DNA of 64,000 nt from an uncultured Lachnospiraceae bacterium (GTDB lineage Bacteria; Bacillota; Clostridia; Lachnospirales; Lachnospiraceae), in contig CAMWQW010000001.1 of the NCBI GenBank assembly GCA_947176505.1, forward strand, positions 186,001 through 250,000, written 5' to 3'. The notes beneath the pieces are model-generated. The model was given only the letters and a program-made list of their open reading frames with translations. It made no database searches and had not been told where the DNA came from. The stretch's first letter is position 1, and every line of letters begins with the position of its first letter. Shown here piece after piece: positions 18,491 to 26,994 of this stretch. The position numbers and the translations under genes were made by a program.

Positions 18491-18515
18491 CTCAGCATCT
18501 CCCTATCTGATTCTT

Positions 18516-20537
18516 TTACATCTTTTCTTCCATGAGCTTGTCCGAATAACGCTTTTTCACTACTGCCGACAAAACTGCTATCGCTGCCAGCATACAAATC
18601 AGCATCACTTCACCCGGTTCCGAACCGACTCTGTAACCGACCGCCAGATTTGACACTTCAAGAGGCAATGGCAGCGGCTGATCCACATCAGTGGCTTCAC
18701 CATCAGGATTACGGACAACATCCAGCACTGCAATAAATGATGTATACGGTGTTATCATATGATAGTCCAATCCTATCTGCGTCACTTCTTTCTGTACCTC
18801 CGGATTGTCCCCGCTCGCGCCGTAATCGGTCAGCCGCTCTACGCGTTTACGAGCCCACAGATAACCTACGGCATCATTTTGACTTGATATTGCGTCCGCA
18901 ACGTTAATGCTCTGGGAGTATGCACCCTGTCCGGTCATACCGTCTATACGAATAGTTCCCTTTACCTCACCGTTCCACTTTCCGAGCAGAACAATGGGCT
19001 TCTGCGCATAGAGCGTAGGAAGAACCGCCGGCTCCACATCGTAGGTGTCAAATCCTTCAAAAGATACTTTGATATCCGTTAATACAGGCGACTGTATGTA
19101 GGTACGGAAACGCTCTGCCATTTCATCTGCTTCTTCCTCGTCAGTAACAATAAACGGCTCACCCTGACCGATTGCAGCAATACCGTTAATCAGATGACGG
19201 TTGACTGCAGAACCAATTCCGAAAGAGAAAAAATCGGCTTTATCCAAATTCTCGTTCATCAGATCAAAAACCTCCGATTCGCCATATACATAACCGTCAC
19301 TAATGATAACAATATTTCGGGAAGTATTTTTGTCCTCCGGAATACGCAGCGCATCTTCCACCGCCATAGCAAGCTCGGTTCCCCCGCCGCCCTCTTCTTT
19401 ATCAATAATGCGGATTGCCTTATTAATATTTTCTTCCGTCGCCGGAAGAGAGCGTTTCGACATCTGGAAAGAATCCCCGGAGAAAAGAATCAGGTTAAAA
19501 GTATCCGTTTCGCGCAACCCGGAAACCAGATTCTTAATCAGCTCTTTGGCAGTATCTAATGGGAAACCATACATAGAACCGGACACGTCCAAAACAAAAA
19601 TATATTCTCTGGGCGGAGTGTCCTCTACTTCATAACGTTCCGGCGGCTGTATCATCAGCATAAATGTATTCTCTTTATCGGTCTGGCTTGTGATAAGTCC
19701 CGTGTTGATTTGTTCACCTGTCAATTTATAATCCAGAATGAAGTCCCTGTTACCGGCATAATCTGACGAATTCGACAGACTGACATGCGCCTTCGTATTC
19801 TCATCCCAACCGATATTGATATCGTGTGAACTGCTCGAAAGCGATGTAATCGGTACACCGGAAGAGACAGTCACATTAATATGATATTGGTCAGAAGGCT
19901 TCGTGCCTTCTTTCAGGTACGGTGTTCCTGCCCATTCCTCTCGATTACCCGTATCATCCAGCACCGGACCTACATACCGCGGACCCACAACAGTCGGGAA
20001 GACATACTGATAAGTTCCTTCTGTCGGTGTAATCAGTTCCGTATAGTGCAGCTCAATACGTACCTCGTCGCCGGGCATAATGTTCGCAACGTCCATCGTA
20101 AATACATTCGCTCGCTGTTCAGACAGCATAGAAGCGCTCTTTCCTTCACTCTTGGCAGTTTCAAACTCTTCCTTAGCTTCCTCTTTTTCTTTGATGGTCG
20201 CCGTCACGGTCTGATTGCCAATCCGCATCTGCATACCGTGTATCGTCACCTTTGTCGATGCCGGAAATACATAACTGGCATTGATTGGTTTTGTTCCCTC
20301 ATTGGCATATGTCTGTACTACATAGGTGTCGGCAATGATACCTTCTATGTCAGTTGTTACATCCGTACTTTTCAGAGGGAAACTATCCACCCCTACTTCT
20401 TCGCTCTCCACATGGAAGTAGGGCGAACGTGTCTTGTCCTCATTATCTTCATCTTCTTGGGCATGTGCTGTCGGAACATAGCCCGTAAGCAGCAACACCA
20501 TAGATAATAAACATAATAATATTCTGTGTTTTTTCAT
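18516..20537 (-). CDS. VIT and vWA domain protein with exosortase sorting tail
   Basis: 673 residues from the ATG at 20535-20537 (AAAGG at good spacing; an ATG three codons upstream is also possible). A signal peptide (MKKHRILLCLLSMVLLLTG, cut near AHA) is followed by a VIT domain (about residues 40-190) and a vWA domain (about 311-500) with an intact MIDAS: DVSGSM at 317-322, Thr in GGGGTELAMA, Asp in IISDGY. The tail has SEP at 639-641, a hydrophobic helix (644-660) and a basic KKR, a tripartite sorting signal. It is probably an exported, metal-ion-dependent adhesion or scaffold protein processed by the exosortase downstream. Ligand unknown. Confidence 0.93.
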   Translation of the reverse strand: MKKHRILLCLLSMVLLLTGYVPTAHAQEDEDNEDKTRSPYFHVESEEVGVDSFPLKSTDVTTDIEGIIADTYVVQTYANEGTKPINASYVFPASTKVTIHGMQMRIGNQTVTATIKEKEEAKEEFETAKSEGKSASMLSEQRANVFTMDVANIMPGDEVRIELHYTELITPTEGTYQYVFPTVVGPRYVGPVLDDTGNREEWAGTPYLKEGTKPSDQYHINVTVSSGVPITSLSSSSHDINIGWDENTKAHVSLSNSSDYAGNRDFILDYKLTGEQINTGLITSQTDKENTFMLMIQPPERYEVEDTPPREYIFVLDVSGSMYGFPLDTAKELIKNLVSGLRETDTFNLILFSGDSFQMSKRSLPATEENINKAIRIIDKEEGGGGTELAMAVEDALRIPEDKNTSRNIVIISDGYVYGESEVFDLMNENLDKADFFSFGIGSAVNRHLINGIAAIGQGEPFIVTDEEEADEMAERFRTYIQSPVLTDIKVSFEGFDTYDVEPAVLPTLYAQKPIVLLGKWNGEVKGTIRIDGMTGQGAYSQSINVADAISSQNDAVGYLWARKRVERLTDYGASGDNPEVQKEVTQIGLDYHMITPYTSFIAVLDVVRNPDGEATDVDQPLPLPLEVSNLAVGYRVGSEPGEVMLICMLAAIAVLSAVVKKRYSDKLMEEKM

Positions 20538-20591
20538 GTTGCACATCCTTTCCTTGATCTCTCGGTATGTCCTTTACCAATACATCGAATA

Positions 20592-20619
20592 ATTATTTTC
20601 TGACAATCAGACAAGTCAA
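20592..20619 (-). promoter_or_regulatory. promoter of the VIT/vWA-exosortase operon
   Basis: Reverse strand TTGACT (20614-20619), 16-bp spacer, AATAAT (20592-20597). The 11-bp repeat array ends 36 bp upstream of the -35 box, where activator sites commonly sit. Confidence 0.62.
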
Positions 20620-20654
20620 TGTGTCAGTTCATTCATATTCGATGACCTAATGTT

Positions 20655-20753
20655 ACATCAGGAAAGCATCGTTTCTGCATCATAATTGCATCATAAAAGC
20701 ATAATCTTTGCATCAAAAAAGCATCAATTTTGCATCAGAGTTGCATCATAAAT
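20655..20753. repeat. nine-unit 11-bp tandem repeat (GCATCA core)
   Basis: Unit starts fall at 20655, 20666, 20677, 20688, 20699, 20710, 20721, 20732 and 20743, each exactly 11 bp apart. Six units read GCATCA; the others read ACATCA, GCATCG and GCATAA. The remaining five bases vary and are AT-rich (examples TAATT, AAAAA, ATTTT). The core conserved and spacer divergent pattern is what is expected for helically phased protein-binding sites rather than replication slippage alone. The array lies between the GNAT gene and the VIT/vWA promoter. Confidence 0.95.
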
Positions 20754-20798
20754 TGAGCCTCACCTAATTATTTCCCAATACGATAAAGAAGCTGGTTG

Positions 20799-21632
20799 TT
20801 ATACCAGCTCCTTCCTATATAATATATATCGTTGTCCTTCCAATAAGGTGATTCCGTCATCCACAAATCCAAGCTTGCGGCACAAGGCACAGGATTTCTC
20901 ATTGCGCTCTCTGACAAGCGCCTGCATTTGTTTAAACCCTATCTCATCGCGGGCATAGTCCATAATCTCACTGCACACCTCATATGCATATCCCTGCCTC
21001 TGCCACGGCACTCCAATCACAAAGCCAAGTTCCGGTATGTCGAAACCCTCCCGCCAATTGATTCCGGCGCGTCCGATTACCTGTCCATCCTGTTTGCTTA
21101 ATATAGTCCATATACCGTATCCGTAAAATCCGTACATCCGTCTGCGATAATCTTGTATATACGCTATTTCCTCGTCACGATCATGATACAGACCTTCCAT
21201 ATATTCCGTGATTGCAGGTTCCGCATATATGGCGTACAGACCGTCAACATCTTCCTCTATCGTCTCACGCACAATACACCGTTTTGTTCTCAGGATTTCC
21301 CACGGAAGCCCGACCATGCGGCGATATACCATATCAATGACTTCATAGTCGATGTCCTCTATCTGCTCAATCACATATTCCGCTCCGGCAAACGCTTCGT
21401 CCTTGTTTTCCAAATGTCTGTAAGGAAGAACAAGTAAGCCTTTCCTGCATAGTCGGTCGTATTCTTCTGTTATGTCAGTAATACAGAGCACTCCTCTTTC
21501 GTCTCTTCCATCATACACGCCATAAGATGCTTCCGACTTATGCGCTTCTATATCATGAATCAACCTTTGTAACGGCTCCCTTAATCTTTTCTCTGTATCT
21601 TCACTGAACGAAAAAACCACTTTTCTCAACAT
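20799..21632 (-). CDS. GNAT family N-acetyltransferase (RimJ/RimL type)
   Basis: 277 residues. The first 110 residues are a domain I do not recognise (YGVYDGRDERGVLCITDI). Residues 115-277 are a GNAT fold of the ribosomal-protein acetyltransferase kind: RCIVRETIEEDVDGLYAIYA, then PELGFVIGVPWQRQGYAYEV with the acetyl-CoA-binding QRQGYA, and ERNEKSCALCRKLGF near the end. It transfers an acetyl group to an amine; the acceptor is unknown. The ribosome site is weak. It is upstream of the VIT/vWA operon on the same strand but separated by the repeat array and a promoter. Confidence 0.88.
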   Translation of the reverse strand: MLRKVVFSFSEDTEKRLREPLQRLIHDIEAHKSEASYGVYDGRDERGVLCITDITEEYDRLCRKGLLVLPYRHLENKDEAFAGAEYVIEQIEDIDYEVIDMVYRRMVGLPWEILRTKRCIVRETIEEDVDGLYAIYAEPAITEYMEGLYHDRDEEIAYIQDYRRRMYGFYGYGIWTILSKQDGQVIGRAGINWREGFDIPELGFVIGVPWQRQGYAYEVCSEIMDYARDEIGFKQMQALVRERNEKSCALCRKLGFVDDGITLLEGQRYILYRKELV

Positions 21633-21776
21633 ATTTCAAACCAATCCGGATATTTCATAAATTAGACTTTGTTTTTTTATATATATCATAATATAATAGA
21701 AAAGAAAAATACACAAACACTTTGGAACTATAAAGAATAACAGCGCCGAATGTGTGCGCGGAAATGAGGAATTTAT

Positions 21777-22298
21777 ATGGCACAAAACCCTATCGTAACT
21801 TTCACGATGGAAAACGGAGACGTAATCAAAGCAGAACTTTATCCCGAGATTGCTCCGACTTCCGTCAACAACTTTATCAGCTTAATCAAGCGGAACTTCT
21901 ATGACGGACTCATCTTTCACAGAGTCATCAAAGGCTTCATGATTCAAGGCGGCGACCCTGAAGGCACCGGAATGGGCGGGCCCGGCTACTCTATCCGCGG
22001 TGAGTTTGAACAGAATGGTTTCCCAAATGACTTAAAACATACCGAAGGCGTACTCTCCATGGCAAGAAGTATGGATCCCGATTCTGCCGGCAGCCAGTTT
22101 TTTATCATGCACAAGACAAGCCCGCATCTTGACGGCGCGTATGCGGCATTCGGAAAAGTAATTGAAGGAATCGAGAATGTAAATAAAATTGCAGAGACCG
22201 CAACGGATTATGCAGACCGTCCTTTGGAAGACCAGAGGCTCAAGACTGTTACGGTTGAAACTTTCGGCGAGGAATATCCGGAACCGGAGAAAATTTAA
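21777..22298 (+). CDS. cyclophilin-type peptidyl-prolyl isomerase
   Basis: 173 residues forming one cyclophilin domain: PTSVNNFISLIKRNFYDGLIFHRVI, IQGGDPEGTGMGGPGY, and SAGSQFFIMHKTSPHLDGAYAAFG with the catalytic FHRV and SQFFI motifs. No signal peptide, so cytoplasmic. It speeds proline cis-trans isomerisation during folding. GAGGAA lies upstream of the ATG. It stands alone. Confidence 0.96.
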   Translation: MAQNPIVTFTMENGDVIKAELYPEIAPTSVNNFISLIKRNFYDGLIFHRVIKGFMIQGGDPEGTGMGGPGYSIRGEFEQNGFPNDLKHTEGVLSMARSMDPDSAGSQFFIMHKTSPHLDGAYAAFGKVIEGIENVNKIAETATDYADRPLEDQRLKTVTVETFGEEYPEPEKI

Positions 22299-22362
22299 GA
22301 TATTTTCAAAAAAAAATATTATTGCATCCTTCACAAATATGTCCATCACTATGGGGCTTTTC

Positions 22363-22479
22363 ATAACCCATTATCTTCTGAATCACTTAATATTCGCCAT
22401 TTTTCGCAAAACTATGTGCATGAGTGCATGACACATAGCGGGAAAGTGCGGTAGCTTAAGTAGGAATGATAATGGGTTG
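22363..22479. repeat. 117-bp element with terminal inverted repeats (MITE-like or structured RNA)
   Basis: AACCCATTATC at 22365-22375 is perfectly inverted at 22468-22478. The element is flanked by the direct repeat TTTTC (22358-22362 and 22480-22484), as a target duplication would be. Inside lies a hairpin with arms CTATGTG and CACATAG. The 304-bp gap between the cyclophilin and chemoreceptor genes contains this and the chemoreceptor ribosome site. The right arm plus the following T-rich run could also act as a terminator for the cyclophilin gene. Confidence 0.6.
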
Positions 22480-22602
22480 TTTTCTTTTTGGTACAAACGC
22501 AGCAGGGAATTGATATTCGATATCCTTTTATGTATAATTGTTGTGGCATCAAATGGCTGCCTATTTCAAATTTTTATTGTAATATCTTGGAGGGATTTTG
22601 TC

Positions 22603-24372
22603 ATGAGTAGCAACGTACCAAAAGTTTCTTTCTGGAGCCGTATCACAACACAATTGATTTTAATGAACATGGTTTTGATGGTAGTTTTCGGCATCTATTT
22701 CGGAACCAGCATTAACAATTTCCGGAGTACTATAGAACAATGTAATAAAATCAGTGATACATATCTTTCTGCGATGGTACTCCGGGGTGATATGAAAAAA
22801 GATTATGAAAAGATACAGCGATATATTTATGCATATCTGGCTACGGCTGATGCTGCCGAGAAAGAACATTTACTTGAGAACATCGACAAGCGCTATAATG
22901 AACTAAATGAAGCTATTGACCAGCTTCAAACCTATCTCGGGGAAAACGCCGATGTAAACATAGCCGAAATGAAATCCGGACTGCAGGCATATACAGAAAA
23001 TGCTAAAAACGCCCTACTATCCTCGAGCGGCAAAAGCACGGAAGCTGTCGTGGAGGAAATCGATGCTTTGGAAGCAGAAGACGAAAAGTTCGACAGTAAC
23101 CTCGAACTTGCGAATACATACTTTGAGGAAGCTATTATTGCGCTACGGCAAGAACAGCAGGTTATGTATAACCATACGATAAAAACAAGTATCCTTGGCG
23201 CAATTGCCATTTTTGTAATTATCGCCATTAACCAACTGCTGTTCCAGAACAATGTCATACGTCCGATTAAGAAATCTTCCCTTGAACTGCGCAAGATGAT
23301 TGATGAAATCGATGCCAACAAGGGTGACATGAACGCCCGCCTTACCACTCGTACCAGAAGCGAACTTTCCATACTGATTGGCGGAATGAATGACTTTCTG
23401 GACACTCTGCAAACCATCATCACCAAAGTGTCGGACAGTACCAAGGCTCTGTCACAATCCAACAGTCAGATTGTCACCATGGTCAATACTGCAAACGTTA
23501 ATATTATGGAATCCTCAGCCGCTCTGGAGGAACTGGCTGCAAATATGGAAATGGTGTCCAACACTTCCAACGGTATTCAGAATACAATCGGAGACGTTAA
23601 GAATCAGGTAGACGTCTTATGGGACGAGGCAAACGACGGCTCTCAGAAAGCCGTGCGGATTTCCGATAATGCCAGAGCAATGAAAAAACATATTGTTAAG
23701 GTCAAGAACCTCACCGAAAATAAAATCAGCGAGATTACGGAGCTGCTTCACCGTTCCATCCGGGACAGCGAAAAGGTGACCAAAATCAATACGTTATCAG
23801 AAACTATCATGAATATTGCCAACCAGACTGCACTCCTGTCGCTTAACGCTTCCATCGAAGCCGCAAGGGCAGGGGAAGCCGGGCGCGGATTTGCTGTGGT
23901 AGCCGGAGAAATCAATTCATTGGCTGACAACAGCCAGAAGACGGCGCAGGATATCCAACAAATCAATCAAGAAGTTGTTAAAACGGTTCAGGAACTGGCT
24001 GAAAACACTTCCGAAGTTCTGGAATATGTCAACACCAATGTATTAAAAGACTATGACCAATTTGTAAATGCGATGGATGAGTATGTCGACAATATGGAAT
24101 CTTTCTATACTATATTGCAAAACTTCTCCAATAGTTCAAAAGGATTAAACGAAGATATGGGGGATATTATCCATTCCGTCGATTCCATCACCACTGCCAT
24201 GAGCGAGGGTTCTGAAGCTGTGAATCTTTCCGCCCAGAACTCAGTCAGTCTCGTTGACAAAATGAATGAGGTGCAGAATGCCGTAGATGTGTGCAGTGGA
24301 GTAAGCAATGCATTAGAGCAGGAAATCAAACATTTTTCCGCCAACAGCAGACGCTCTGCTATATCTGTCTAA
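22603..24372 (+). CDS. methyl-accepting chemotaxis protein
   Basis: 589 residues from the ATG at 22603, preceded by TTGGAGGG; the frame opens 42 codons earlier without a ribosome site. Membrane helix 1 ([17 protein letters not shown]), a four-helix-bundle ligand domain (about residues 45-190), helix 2 ([18 protein letters not shown]), a HAMP domain, then a long coiled-coil signalling domain with the hairpin tip [21 protein letters not shown] that binds CheA/CheW. It reports an outside stimulus to the flagellar motor, which suggests a motile organism. Ligand unknown. A terminator follows the stop. Confidence 0.96.
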   Translation: MSSNVPKVSFWSRITTQLILMNMVLMVVFGIYFGTSINNFRSTIEQCNKISDTYLSAMVLRGDMKKDYEKIQRYIYAYLATADAAEKEHLLENIDKRYNELNEAIDQLQTYLGENADVNIAEMKSGLQAYTENAKNALLSSSGKSTEAVVEEIDALEAEDEKFDSNLELANTYFEEAIIALRQEQQVMYNHTIKTSILGAIAIFVIIAINQLLFQNNVIRPIKKSSLELRKMIDEIDANKGDMNARLTTRTRSELSILIGGMNDFLDTLQTIITKVSDSTKALSQSNSQIVTMVNTANVNIMESSAALEELAANMEMVSNTSNGIQNTIGDVKNQVDVLWDEANDGSQKAVRISDNARAMKKHIVKVKNLTENKISEITELLHRSIRDSEKVTKINTLSETIMNIANQTALLSLNASIEAARAGEAGRGFAVVAGEINSLADNSQKTAQDIQQINQEVVKTVQELAENTSEVLEYVNTNVLKDYDQFVNAMDEYVDNMESFYTILQNFSNSSKGLNEDMGDIIHSVDSITTAMSEGSEAVNLSAQNSVSLVDKMNEVQNAVDVCSGVSNALEQEIKHFSANSRRSAISV

Positions 24373-24386
24373 TTTCTACTATAATA

Positions 24387-24425
24387 AAGAATCTGTCGAA
24401 GCTTTGGCACCGGCAGATTCTTTTT
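24387..24425 (+). terminator. intrinsic terminator of the chemoreceptor gene
   Basis: Stem AAGAATCTGTCG/CGGCAGATTCTT (one G-T pair) with a 12-nt loop, then a T run, 15 bp after the stop codon. Confidence 0.92.
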
Positions 24426-24444
24426 GTTTACATTACCCCTCTCA

Positions 24445-24960
24445 CTACTTATATTTCGCAGTCGGATCCTCAAATATGATATTGTCCGGCGGGTTATAAG
24501 AAAAACGCATAAAACAAATAAGCAGAATACAAACCAGACCACATAACAACAGCGTATACGGCTCCAATCTGCATGATAACGTTAATTTATACGAAAACCA
24601 AAATGCAATGATAATGCTCACAATAAATATACTGATATCCAAAAAGAAAACATCCTTGCCGACAACAGATATATAGGCATAGAAAAATACAGGAATCAAT
24701 ACGGTTCCAGTCAAAATTCCAAAACATAGCGATGAAATAATACACGGGTATTCTTTTCTGAATTTGAAAATCAGTACAAATGAATATATCAGCATCGGAA
24801 AGAACAGCAACTTCATATGTTCCCAGATTGATTCATTAACCGGCGCAAACAATCCTACTATATTATTACTGCCGGACCACTGATATATGAAGTGAGCGAG
24901 TGTTCCTGTGATCAGGACAAAGACAATCCCGATTATTGTGTATCGTTTTAAATATTTCAT
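24445..24960 (-). CDS. DUF6512-type membrane protein
   Basis: 171 residues with about five hydrophobic helices. The segment LFAPVNESIWEHMKLLFFP after the first helix is the mark of a small family of Clostridia membrane proteins (DUF6512 in my recollection), function unknown. Gene stands alone, convergent with the chemoreceptor gene. Confidence 0.75.
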   Translation of the reverse strand: MKYLKRYTIIGIVFVLITGTLAHFIYQWSGSNNIVGLFAPVNESIWEHMKLLFFPMLIYSFVLIFKFRKEYPCIISSLCFGILTGTVLIPVFFYAYISVVGKDVFFLDISIFIVSIIIAFWFSYKLTLSCRLEPYTLLLCGLVCILLICFMRFSYNPPDNIIFEDPTAKYK

Positions 24961-25246
24961 AAAAGTTACCCCATATACAGTATATGCAACAATGAAATAA
25001 CTATACGAGGACGGTTACCCGATTCGCAAGGCGTCCCTATTCATAATCTTAGACAGGTTCATAGTGCACGAGCACATACTACAACGTTTTCGTACAAGCG
25101 CGTTCATGATTTGTTCATATTTATTTAAAAAAAACTTCATTCAAGAATCATTTTTTAGACATTTCTCTTGCGTATACTAAGACCATAAGATAACAACAAG
25201 AGAACACTTCAAAGTTAACTGATTAATTAAAACTTTTTCATAATAA

Positions 25247-25285
25247 ATGCCAAGTAAAGATTTTCTTTACTTGGCATCCTCCCTT
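25247..25285 (+). terminator. perfect 14-bp hairpin in intergenic region, possible sRNA terminator
   Basis: ATGCCAAGTAAAGA and TCTTTACTTGGCAT pair fully around a 3-nt loop, with a T run eight bases later. No gene on this strand lies upstream back to the chemoreceptor terminator, so it may close an unannotated short transcript starting in 24961-25246. No strong promoter was found for one. Confidence 0.5.
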
Positions 25286-25345
25286 TTTAGGGGTCTTTTA
25301 TTTGAAATTCTATGATATCCAAATATCCATGTATACAATTTATCC

Positions 25346-25374
25346 TTGCTATCGTTCTTTTCCTATGTTATACT
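25346..25374 (+). promoter_or_regulatory. promoter of the AGCS symporter gene
   Basis: TTGCTA (25346-25351), 17-bp spacer, TATACT (25369-25374). It gives a leader of about 120 nt before the ATG at 25501, carrying the hairpin described next. Confidence 0.7.
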
Positions 25375-25413
25375 TTATAAAGTGTAAACTTACATATAGC
25401 GTATCATGAAATG

Positions 25414-25470
25414 ATTTCCGAAATGTCAGCGTGGACATACTTTATCATGTCTGCGCTTTTTTACGGAAAT
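25414..25470 (+). promoter_or_regulatory. attenuator-like hairpin in symporter leader
   Basis: AGCGTGGACAT (25428-25438) pairs with ATGTCTGCGCT (25447-25457), 11 bp with two G-U pairs, followed by six T residues (25457-25462): a complete terminator 38 bp before the start codon. An outer pair ATTTCCG (25414-25420) with CGGAAAT (25464-25470) brackets it. No known riboswitch core was recognised. Confidence 0.62.
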
Positions 25471-25500
25471 AGGCAACGGAACAGAATGGAGGATTTTATT

Positions 25501-26994
25501 ATGAAAGAATTCTTTACCGGTCTCGTTGACACAATCACAAATGTCAACGGTGCGGTCAACAATTTTGTCTGGGGTATTCCTATGTTGATACTCCTTGTCG
25601 GTACGGGCATCCTGATGACCATACTCACTAAATTCTTTCAGTTGTCCCACATCGGACACTGGTTTAAAAACACGATTGGCGGTATTTTTAACGATAAGCA
25701 TATCACAAAGCATACCGACAAAGATGACAAATCGATTTCCCAGTTCCAGTCTCTTTGCACGGCACTGGCTGCTACAATCGGCACAGGTAATATCGTAGGT
25801 GTTGCCAGCGCATTAATCGCCGGCGGTCCCGGCGCCATCTTCTGGATGTGGATTGTTGCTTTCTTCGGCATGATGACGAATTATTCCGAAAATGTTCTCG
25901 GTATCTACTATCGCCGCAAAAATTCCAAAGACGAGTGGTGCGGCGGCGCTATGTACTACTTAAAAGACGGGCTAGGTTCCTATAAAGGCTGTAAACAGAT
26001 TGGAGCGATACTCGCAATCCTGTTTTCTGTGTTCTGTCTGCTTGCTTCTTTCGGTATCGGCAACATGAGTCAGGTTAACTCCATCTCTGCCAACATGGAT
26101 GCGGCATTCGGTGTTCCCACAGCCGTGACAGGTATTGCACTGATGCTTGTTGCAGCGCTTGTTATTGTAGGCGGTCTTAAGCGAATTGCATCTGTTACCG
26201 AGAAGCTGGTTCCTTTCATGGCAATTGCATATATCATCGGCGCACTGGTGATTTTCTTTGCAAACATCGGTCAGGTTGGCACTATCTTTGCTGCTATATT
26301 CAAAGGTGCATTCGGATTAAGAGCTGTCGGCGGCGGTATCGTCGGTTCCGGAGTCAAGATGGCTCTTACTTGGGGTATGAAACGTGGCGTATTCTCCAAT
26401 GAAGCCGGTCTTGGTTCTTCCGTTATGGTACATTCTAATTCTAACGTTAAAGAACCCGTGCGGCAGGGTATGTGGGGTATCTTTGAGGTATGTGCGGATA
26501 CTATGATCGTCTGTACATTGACAGCGTTCGCAGTACTCTCTTCCGGTCTCGTTGATTTGGAAACCGGCGCGGTTCTTAGCGAAGCCTCCGGTTCCGCACT
26601 GGTAGGTGAAGCATTTGCAACGATATTCGGCTCCTTCGGACCCATGTTTATCGCCGTTGCAATCTTATTGTTTGCTTTTTCCACCGTACTCGGTTGGAGT
26701 CACTACGGTTCCAAAGCATGGGAATACTTATTCGGTACGAAATCCACGATTGCCTATAAGATTGTGTTCATACTGATGATTTTTATCGGAGCAACTATGA
26801 ACCTAAGCCTTGCATGGGATCTCTCCGACACATTTAACGGTTTGATGGCTATGCCAAACTTAATCGGTGTATTATGTCTGTCGCCGCTTGTCATGAAGAT
26901 TACGAAAAACTATGTTGACCGCATCATTCGTAAGAAAGACGTGAAACCGATGCTTTCCGTATTCCCGGATATCAATGATGCACATGCGGAATAG
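25501..26994 (+). CDS. alanine/glycine:sodium symporter (AGCS family)
   Basis: 497 residues from the ATG at 25501, which has GGAGG upstream; the frame is open 30 codons earlier without support. About ten to eleven membrane helices. Family motifs include FQSLCTALAATIGTGNIVGVA, GAIFWMWIVAFFGMMTNYSE and GMKRGVFSNEAGLGSS. It takes up alanine or glycine with sodium. The leader has its own promoter and a terminator hairpin, suggesting control by attenuation. Its stop abuts the stop of the convergent AraC gene. Confidence 0.95.
   Translation: MKEFFTGLVDTITNVNGAVNNFVWGIPMLILLVGTGILMTILTKFFQLSHIGHWFKNTIGGIFNDKHITKHTDKDDKSISQFQSLCTALAATIGTGNIVGVASALIAGGPGAIFWMWIVAFFGMMTNYSENVLGIYYRRKNSKDEWCGGAMYYLKDGLGSYKGCKQIGAILAILFSVFCLLASFGIGNMSQVNSISANMDAAFGVPTAVTGIALMLVAALVIVGGLKRIASVTEKLVPFMAIAYIIGALVIFFANIGQVGTIFAAIFKGAFGLRAVGGGIVGSGVKMALTWGMKRGVFSNEAGLGSSVMVHSNSNVKEPVRQGMWGIFEVCADTMIVCTLTAFAVLSSGLVDLETGAVLSEASGSALVGEAFATIFGSFGPMFIAVAILLFAFSTVLGWSHYGSKAWEYLFGTKSTIAYKIVFILMIFIGATMNLSLAWDLSDTFNGLMAMPNLIGVLCLSPLVMKITKNYVDRIIRKKDVKPMLSVFPDINDAHAE

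Noticed and set aside
19881..20507. 208-codon frame antisense to the VIT/vWA gene
   Set aside because: The coding strand has clear VIT motifs and a signal peptide here.
22363..22602. c-di-GMP riboswitch upstream of the chemoreceptor
   Set aside because: No GEMM-I or GEMM-II core sequence was found.
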